DNA from: Phycomyces blakesleeanus NRRL 1555(-)
Lineage: Eukaryota > Mucoromycota > Mucoromycetes > Mucorales > Phycomycetaceae
DNA length: 64,000 nt
Direction of reading: 5' to 3'
NCBI RefSeq assembly: GCF_001638985.1
Contig: NW_017265151.1
Location: forward strand, 497,757 to 561,756
The translations under genes were made by a program, and so were the position numbers. Positions within the stretch are counted from its first letter, which is position 1. Every line of letters starts with the position of its first letter. Of this stretch, positions 56,656 to 64,000 are shown piece after piece. The notes under the pieces are model-generated. The model was given only the letters and a program-made list of their open reading frames with translations. It had not been told where the DNA came from and did no database searches.

Positions 56656-59600
56656 ATGTCAAACAACAACAACAATTCAGAATGCAAGTACTCTAAATGC
56701 TCTTCCAATAGCATGGGATTTGTTTTGGTGTCTACCCAAACACTCAGAAGACATGCACAACAGGATATCGTGAGACAATATCAGTCAGGATCTTCTTGTA
56801 AATTCAAATTTAAGAAAATTATTATTGAGACAATTTTAATTAAATATTTATTTTCATATAATATAGCCTCAGTTATAGAAGTAATGTCGAATGACAATGA
56901 CATGGAGATTGACTTTGAAGACAATGTTGATGCCGAAGATCAAGTTGAAGGTATGCATAGTATTTTTATTAAAGTTTTATAATCATTTATAATATCTAAT
57001 AATTTGATTCTTTTTTACCTAACAAAACAGCCGAAGACTTACCTCTTTTTGACATTGATTCCTTGTTTGATTCTGAAAGCGAAGATGAGGGTGTCATTGA
57101 AGCAACCATTTTGGATATTTCTGATGATGAATCTGATGATGTTAGAGGTTAGTACAAAAAGCACATATAAATCAATAAAGTCAACAAGTATTGATTTTTT
57201 TTTCAAATAGAGCACTTTTCTTCATCCAATATGCCAGTCGATCCTACTCATGCTTTCATTGCTTCTTTTGCTGCCTTCTTCATATCCAAATATGTTGTCA
57301 ATTCTGGTGGTGCTGTTCTGTTAAAGTTTCTTAACGAAGTATTGGCACACTTTGGACAGTCTTTCCGTCTTCCCCTCAGTATGAGTGGTGTCAACTCTAT
57401 GACCGGTCTCAGCGACGTGACTCGAGGTGTCCAGCGGTTTGTTGCATGTGGCGATTGTAACAAAGTATATGAAGAGTCCGATGTTGTTCCAGAGTGCTGT
57501 AATTTCGAGAGACTCTCTGGTAGAGAATGTGGAAACGCTCTTTTCTTTGCAACATCAAGAGCCTTGACTATCCCCAAAAAGATCTACATGTATAACTCCA
57601 TAATCAAAACATTGTCTATCCTTTTTTGCCGCCCTGGATTCGAAGACACCATCAACCATTGGAGAATCAGAGTGCAAGTTCCAGGCATGATGTTTGACAT
57701 TTACGACGGTACGAAGTGGAACAGTCTGAAGGATAGCAATGGTTTACCGTTTGTGAATCATGAGCGCTCCATAATGCTTACCATGAACATCAATTGGTTT
57801 CAACCTTTCGATGGGGTCACTTACTCCTGTGGTGCGATATACCTTTGCATCAACAACTTGCCAAGATCGGAACGGTACAAGAAGGAGAATGTTGTTTTCG
57901 TTGGTCTCATGCCAGGGCCCAAGGAAGCAAAGACAAGTGAGATCAATCACTACCTCCGTCCCCTTGTCGCGGAACTCAACCAGTTGTATGGCGGTGTGGT
58001 GATGCCTACCGTACAGTGCCCATCTGGTGCTCTTGTCCGTGCTGCCCTTCTTCTTGTTGCCTGCGACATTCCTGCTGCCCGTAAGACTTGTGGGTTCACC
58101 TCTCATTCAAGCACATGTGCATGCAATAAGTGCAACCGACAGTTCCCTCGCCTTCCAGACTCCAATGCTGTGGACTACTCTGGGTTCGTGTTTTCTGAGT
58201 GGGTGCCTCGCACTGATGCCGAAAACCGCCGTGATGCCGAGTTGTGGAGAATGGCCAGCAGTGATGCACAGAGAAAGAGATTGGAGAGGGAAAATGGTGT
58301 CCGATGGTCAGAATTGCATGACCTGGTTTACTTTAACCTCGTGGAGTGCACTGTCATCAATCCGATGCACAACCTGTACCTCGGAACAGCAAAGAGGATA
58401 ATGGAGAAATAGAGATCTTCAGGTCTCATCACAGATGCACACTTGGCCAAAATGCAGTTGGATGCTGACAAGCTTGTACTGCCAGGGGACTACACGCCAT
58501 TAGGGACAAAGATTGGGCGTGGCTTCCCATTCATGAAGGCCGATGAGTGGAAGTCTTGGTGCTTGGTGTACTCTCCTGTTCTCCTGCGTGGTCGTCTACC
58601 TGAAGCTCATCTCAATAACTGGACAACGTTTGTCAATGCATGTCAGTACCTCTCAATGCCAAGCATATCCATGGCTCACCTTGATGAAGCCCATCAATCT
58701 TTGGAGGCTTTCTGCAGAGAGTGCAAGAAGTTGTATAAAGCCCCATTCCTTTCGCCAAACATGCATCTCCATCTTCATCTGCGAGAGACTGTACTGAACT
58801 TTGGCCCGGTTTATGGCTATTGGCTTTTTAGTTTCGAAAGATGCAATGGTATCTTGAAAAACTATGCGACAAATAGAAAAGACGGGTTTGAGGGAACCTA
58901 TATGAAGAAGTATCTTGAAGAAGCATACCAGGGAGATCTTATTCGCCAAACTTTGCCAATAATTCGACCTGAGCATTCGGCGATCATCCTTGAGCTCACT
59001 GCATCCACTGCCAATTCCATAGCCACTTCCACTTCCACTGCCACCTCAATCCAATTCGATATCAATGCTTTTCTTGATTCTCCTGAGATCAACTTTGATA
59101 TTGTCAAGGGAAACGAGCCTTTGCCCCCTTCCGCACTTCCTTTAGCTCTAAAGGGGGAGATTTCCATGGATGAATCCGAGTATGAGCATTTGTTGGAATA
59201 CTATCGCGAGACATACGATGATCAAACTCTTGTTCATTATCGTCAGGCTGGTCATTCCGATAATTTTGTTAACAATCGGATACAGAAGTTTGAATCAATC
59301 AATCTTCTTGGGCAAATCTACAAGAGCAAAACGAAGAATCAGCGTGGGTCGTTCATGCAAGCCTTGTTTGAGACAAGTGATGGTAGAAGTACCAAGCCAT
59401 ACGCGGGCCAAATTCAGTACCTCTTTGTCAATACTGCTGTAAACTCGTTTGCTGGTCATGCGAGCCAGCATGTATTTGCATATGTACGATGGTACAAGGA
59501 AGTTTTACTTCAGCCCAGAGCAGGAGAAGGAGTTGAGGTGAATGAGGTGGGGTTCGAAGATGACAGCATGAACAGCATTCTCCCAGTGCATAGAATCTGC

Positions 59601-60648
59601 TATCCAGTCGCAGTAGGCGAGCACCTTGGTCTAGAAGGCGANNNNNNNNNNNNNNNNNNNNNNNNNNNNNNNNNNNNNNNNNNNNNNNNNNNNNNNNNNN
59701 NNNNNNNNNNNNNNNNNNNNNNNNNNNNNNNNNNNNNNNNNGCGAGAGACTGTACTGAACTTTGGCCCGGTTTATGGCTATTGGCTTTTTAGTTTCGAAA
59801 GATGCAATGGTATCTTGAAAAACTATGCGACAAATAGAAAAGACGGGTTTGAGGGAACCTATATGAAGAAGTATCTTGAAGAAGCATACCAGGGAGATCT
59901 TATTCGCCAAACTTTGCCAATAATTCGACCTGAGCATTCGGCGATCATCCTTGAGCTCACTGCATCCACTGCCAATTCCATAGCCACTTCCACTTCCACT
60001 GCCACCTCAATCCAATTCGATATCAATGCTTTTCTTGATTCTCCTGAGATCAACTTTGATATTGTCAAGGGAAACGAGCCTTTGCCCCCTTCCGCACTTC
60101 CTTTAGCTATAAAGGGGGAGATTTCCATGGATGAATCCGAGTATGAGCATTTGTTGGAATACTATTGCGAGACATACGATGATCAAACTCTTGTTCATTA
60201 TTGCCAGGCTGGTCATTCCAATAATTTTGTTAACAATCGGATACAGAAGTTTGAATCAATCAATCTTCTTGGGCAAATATACAAGAGCAAAACGAAGAAT
60301 CAGCGTGGGTCGTTCATGCAAGCCTTGTTTGAGACAAGTGATGGTAGAAGTACCAAGCCATACGCGGGCCAAATTCAGTACCTCTTTGTCAATACTGCTG
60401 TAAACTCGTTTGCTGGTCATGCGAGCCAGCATGTATTTGCATATGTACGATGGTACAAGGAAGTTTTACTTCAGCCCAGAGCAGGAGAAGGAGTTGAGGT
60501 GAATGAGGTGGGGTTCGAAGATGACAGCATGAACAGCATTCTCCCAGTGCATAGAATCTGCTATCCAGTCGCAGTAGGCGAGCACCTTGGTCTAGAAGGC
60601 GAAGTTCAGATGTGTGTAGTTTCTTTGCCACGAAAAATATATATTTAG
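56656..60648 (+). pseudogene. Type I CACTA transposase, copy 2, disrupted by gap and stop
   Basis: The exon plan equals copy 1 shifted by 32509 bp at the start (ATG 56656). The Trp codon lost in copy 1 is intact here. Instead a TAG at 58410-58412 (MEK then stop, TGG in copy 1) interrupts the frame. The acidic and core motifs are unchanged. The reading is further broken by the N gap and repeated block at 58781-60602. The Ser/Thr stretch near 59030 lacks one 30 bp unit that copy 1 has. So each copy carries a single, different Trp-to-stop change. Confidence 0.88.
59642..59741. other. Assembly gap of 100 N beside a repeated 861 bp block
   Basis: 58781-59641 and 59742-60602 are the same 861 bp segment of the transposase (offset 961), with a handful of differences such as CTCTAAAG/CTATAAAG and TATCGCGAG/TATTGCGAG. 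The exact 100 N and the repeat on both sides point to a scaffold join and not to a real tandem duplication. Confidence 0.9.
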
Positions 60649-60855
60649 ATTCAAATACAAAAATAAAACACGTATAAAAAAGAAAAATTAATTAATACAG
60701 ACTAATATATATAGCTGCACGTTTATTTTTTATTATTTCTATAAATTTTTGTTTGTACTTGGCATGCTATACATGCATCTGTATACATCATGCTAATCCG
60801 TAAACATAAACAAGTAGAAAAAAGACTCTAAAATAGTTGGCAAGAAAAAAATGAT

Positions 60856-62128
60856 TTATTTTGAAAAGCACCAATCTGGTAAAGTGACTGCCAAATTCTC
60901 GGGAATGCTCACCTCTTTCTCATAAGGGATGCGCTTTTTCAAGCTTTCTGAATTTTTCTTCAAATGGATAACAGTAAGTTCATCAATAGTACTAATAAAC
61001 GTCTGGAGCTGGTTTAAAGAATAAATAGTATTAATAAAGTATTATTATTTTCTTTAAAACATAAATAGATGTTTAACATTACCTCATCAGTTCTCCAGCT
61101 GGGACGATATGCCCGCACTTTGTTATCTCCATCCGACTCGCCATCAGACATCACGTCAATAGAAAGAATATTTCCGCAATCATATTGATTCATGCCCTCA
61201 TGAATAGCCTCTGTGTATGTCTGGTACGTGATAATACAACGGTCAAGAAGCTACCAAAGAGTATTGTATTAAAACATTAAATCAATAGTAAATTAACTTT
61301 ATTTTAAAACTTACGGTCTTCTTTCTGTTGCGTCTTCTTCCAGCTTTATTTCTAGCCATAATCTTCTCTGCTGAGGTCCAGAAGACTCGCACTTGATTTT
61401 GGTAGTGATTCTTTATTATATTCATAATGACACTCTTTGACACATTTGTGCAACATCTTTGAGGTCTCAGGTACTTGAAGAGAGCCAGTGCAAGTGTCTT
61501 GTTGTACTTGTTGCCATACGTGCCAGTCATTGACCATGCTAATCTATTATTATTCTCAGCAACTTTGAGCAGGTCTGTGCTAACAAAGTTCGGTTTCTTG
61601 ATGTAACTATTGATAAGTTGCTATAAAAACAGTATTAGATATATTAATCAGTAATGTTATTATTATCAATTTACTTACAGAAATCAAGGGATAATGTTTC
61701 GCTCCAAGGTCAAGATCATCATCCATGGAAGAAAAAGAATCCGCTGGTACAGCAGAAGGCATCACGGAATTTTGGCTGGTCACTGCCTTTTTTATTTCAG
61801 CATTTTCAGTCATGAGCTGAAGGACCGAGTTCTTCAAAAATTCATTTGTCTTGTTGGACAAATCCAGGCCATTCTTCAAATGAGTTATTGCATCAGTCAC
61901 TCCTTTTGCATTTTCTTGCAAGGATTGCATCGACACATTGTTGGCTGCCAACAAGGTAAGGACGTGATCCATTGGGGTCACAGCGACTTGAACTTCAGGG
62001 GCTGTGTCAACTGCTACTTCTGGAGTTGGTGTATCAATTGGAGCAACAACACCTGCAATTGTGCTATTAAGAACAGCATTCATGCGTAGGTTGGGTCGGC
62101 GGGGAGCAGTAGGAATACGCTTTGTCAT
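60856..62128 (-). CDS. Gene B of the type I CACTA, copy 2
   Basis: Exons 61679-62128, 61315-61620, 61083-61250 and 60856-61008, exactly 33440 bp from those of copy 1. It begins MTKRIPTAPRRPNL. The only changes I see are a few substitutions (for example Arg to Trp in the RVFRTS stretch of exon 2). The frame is open across all four exons, so the 358-residue product could be made even though the transposase of this copy is broken. VMSDGES and WRTDE are kept. Function unknown, as for copy 1. Confidence 0.83.
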
Positions 62129-62323
62129 TTTCTGTTAATAAAATAAATATTAATAATTTTCAACTAATATTATACAATTCACTACACTTGTTATATCATA
62201 TTTAAAATTCACATACTAGTAAAGAGGATAAGCGGTGCAGATTAACTCTCTACCTTTCATTTGATATTTAAGCACATCTCCCAACCGCTTGATCCACATT
62301 TAGACAACTTCTTTTCTAACTCA

Positions 62324-63141
62324 ATGAGGCACAAAGTAGTATTTCAAGATGACGGTGGTCATCTTCTTTTGGAGTATTACTTTTTACAGCCCGCATTTTG
62401 TCAGGGTCAAACTGGATTTTAAGACAAGTCTTTTTTTTTCCTTTTTTTTCTTTTAATAACATTTATTATTGATATTTTCTTTGTTTCTCTTTTGCTTATG
62501 TTTTTACAATTTCACTTATAATTTTTTCTTTCTTTTATAGCTCAATACCAAATATGTGTCTCTTTGTTTGGCTATACTCTGTCTGATATATCAAGGTAGG
62601 ATATCATTATCTTACAGATCTTTGTTACTCATCATATTGTTTGTCTAGCCATTGCTACTCATTTCCATTGAGTCTCATCATCTCTTAATCGAACATGATG
62701 GTAAGTTTTTTTCTTAAAAAAAATTCAAATTATTCTTTCGTCGTACTCATAGATATATATTTATTTTTATTATGATTTATTAGTTATGTCTAATATTATG
62801 CACGAAGACGTATAATCAGTAATATTTGGTAAGTTAACTACAATATATTTAATAAATACGCCTTTACTACGCACAATATTAATAATTATTCATTTTTAGA
62901 ATGTATCTCTATTCAAAGACTACTGGTATTGTCTTGATAATTCTGAAGAACATGTTTATATCAATTGTATGTCAGGTCTTCTCCGCCTTGTAAGTATTTA
63001 TAAAGAAATTTCAATTTAAATCATTTACTAATTCTTCTTTTCTATTAATCATTTTTTAATAGCATTTCCGCTATTAAAGTATGTATTCCATGTCTACTCC
63101 CGGAAGGCTTTAAATTATATATAGCGAGCAAGAAGTATTAG
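62324..63141 (+). CDS. Possible gene C of the type I CACTA, copy 2
   Basis: Same exon-like blocks as 28884-29702 (start MRHKVVFQDDGG at 62324; NVSLFKDYWYCLDNSEEH near 62900). One substitution is visible near the GTAAGA donor at about 62596 (GTAGGA), which could affect splicing. The same doubts apply as for copy 1. Confidence 0.33.
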
Positions 63142-63345
63142 CGATTATAATAGCTATAGTATCAAAACTGTCGCGAAATTAGGATTTTTATCTAGAAAAG
63201 ATTTTCCTATCAAATAAAACAAAATTGAACAAAAAATGTATAACCCAATGTTTTTCCAAAAAATAAATAAATAAAAGTAAAATAAATAAACAAACCAAAG
63301 AGGCTTGTTTATAAAAATCTACCCATGCTTTGTTTCTCTTTTCCA

Positions 63346-63443
63346 TTGTAAAAAAACCTAGTTTCATTGCTTTTGTGTGTATAAAAAACCAACTATCAGC
63401 ATTTCTTTATATTGTAAAAAACCTACAATCATCTCTTTGATAG
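63346..63443 (+). repeat. Subterminal tandem repeats of type I CACTA, three units
   Basis: The same array as 29907-30035 with one 31 bp unit deleted; the junction fuses units 1 and 3 at TTTTGTGTGTATAAAAAACC. Confidence 0.75.
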
Positions 63444-64000
63444 TTTTTAAAGCATTTCTGCAGCCAATAAAAAAACCTGGTAAAAATAATAATATGGGAC
63501 GCTAGCTCTTTATAGACCTCAAAATATAACACATAAAGAGGTAGACTCGATAGGAGTAAAGCGTAACTACAATATTTATTCAGTTTCCATAGTTTGCGGA
63601 CTGACAATCGTTCTACATTGGGTTTTCGTGTACCCGTTGTTATGATGATACGCATCAGCACCATAGATGATATCGTACAATTGCTCAAAATGATATATCA
63701 CAAAAATTGTGATGATATCGGCTCAATCATCTACATTTTTGGTACATTTGATCCAGATGAAATTACCCTATTTTTCCAGTGTGGTGAGTTGATAAGAAAA
63801 CGATTGGAGCCAAAGAGTTTGATGTCATGGAAAGAATCGCAGAGACAATGTTTCTTCCAAGGTAGTATACAAAGCTGACATTGAAGATTGGAAAAGGCTT
63901 TCCTTACATGAAAGCCAATGACTGAAAATTCTGGGTACTGGTGTATTCTCCTGTTCTGCTGCATGGTGTTCTACCATTCGAAATGTACAACAACTGAATG

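Larger units (their letters stand above)
56074..63781 (+). mobile_element. CACTA element, type I, copy 2 (with assembly gap)
   Basis: Same ends as copy 1 (CACTGGAAAAATAGGG at 56074, inverted at 63781), with the target duplication TGG (56071-56073 and 63782-63784). Gene order and sequence are nearly identical to 23566-30373. The apparent length, 7708 bp, is 900 bp more than copy 1. Removing the 100 N and one of the two 861 bp blocks gives 6747 bp. The 61 bp left over equals the visible indels (30 bp coding repeat, 31 bp subterminal repeat, two offsetting 1 bp T-run changes). Confidence 0.93.
54048..64000 (+). mobile_element. Type II CACTA (copy 4), cut by the window end
   Basis: Left end CACTAGAAAAATAAGG at 54048, continuing ACAATTAACATATTGTCC as in the right end of the element at 34795 (inverted). 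The transposase follows on the plus strand and is split at 56074-63781 by a type I CACTA with a TGG duplication. The right end is beyond the window. Confidence 0.88.
54281..64000 (+). pseudogene. Type II CACTA transposase (copy 4), split and decayed
   Basis: It has the same exon plan as the gene at 31430-34539. The first exon from ATG 54281 has CYCTRCNNN...TAQRHNK. A short exon lies near 54510. The acidic exon ends at about 54828, and the large exon runs from about 54880: NPVHKFIATFTILFATHYVV, MLTLNIDWFQPFDG, LMPGPKEPR. Stops include the TGA before TACTTGTACC at 55242-55244, TGA near 55528 and TGA at about 55966, which again replaces the Arg before Trp. Coding stops at MMDW (56073), where the type I element is inserted, and resumes at 63785 as VDKKTIGAKEF...IGKGFPYMKA, parallel to the uninterrupted copy. 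Confidence 0.85.

Noticed and set aside
58781..60602. A true tandem duplication in the transposase gene
   Set aside because: Exactly 100 N between the blocks and exact length agreement with copy 1 after removing one block favour an assembly artefact.

Overview
The window reads as a transposon graveyard from a fungal nuclear genome. Genes carry short GT-AG introns, the DNA is very AT-rich, there is a eukaryotic tRNA-Gln, and nearly all recognisable coding sequence belongs to eukaryotic transposon families: Helitron/Helentron, EnSpm/CACTA with Tnp2-type transposase, Tc1/IS630, MULE with a FAR1-like zinc finger and SWIM domain, PIF/Harbinger and solo LTRs. An early-diverging fungus (Mucoromycota-like) is my inference from the TE mix and base composition; no single-copy host protein gene was found to confirm it.

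Layout. 1-5311: the 5' part of a Helentron on the minus strand (1-1323), a Harbinger nuclease fragment, a 533 bp solo LTR, one tRNA-Gln(CTG), an orphan Tc1-type end and the left end of a CACTA element. 5312-11952: a Helentron (Rep, PIF1-type helicase, EEP endonuclease) with 12 bp terminal inverted repeats, arranged head-to-head with the first one. 13226-18557: a 5.3 kb Tc1/IS630 element with an intact DD34E transposase, a second HTH gene, long structured terminal repeats and a TA target duplication. About 18785-38700: decayed Helitron A, split by a 13.5 kb CACTA element (type II, 21292-34795), itself split by another CACTA (type I, 23566-30373), and by a 1.33 kb Tc1 (36996-38325). All three insertions have target duplications, and removing them restores the interrupted reading frames. 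About 39640-42960: a MULE whose transposase is split by a second copy of the 533 bp LTR with a 5 bp duplication. About 43740-51700: a decayed type II CACTA into which Helitron B (about 44101-49500) was inserted. 54048 to the window end: another type II CACTA, split by a second type I CACTA (56074-63781) that contains a 100 bp N gap beside an 861 bp repeated block.

The CACTA elements are the most informative part. Both subtypes carry a spliced Tnp2-type transposase converging on a second spliced gene (gene B). Gene B has the same four-exon, all-phase-0 structure in both subtypes, exon 2 is exactly 306 nt in both, and the C-terminal half shares VMSDGES and W-R-[ST]-D-E motifs. A third, less certain transcription unit (gene C) diverges from gene B. 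Gene B is my best candidate for an undescribed transposon component: its position suggests a role like plant TnpA, but its function is not known from sequence.
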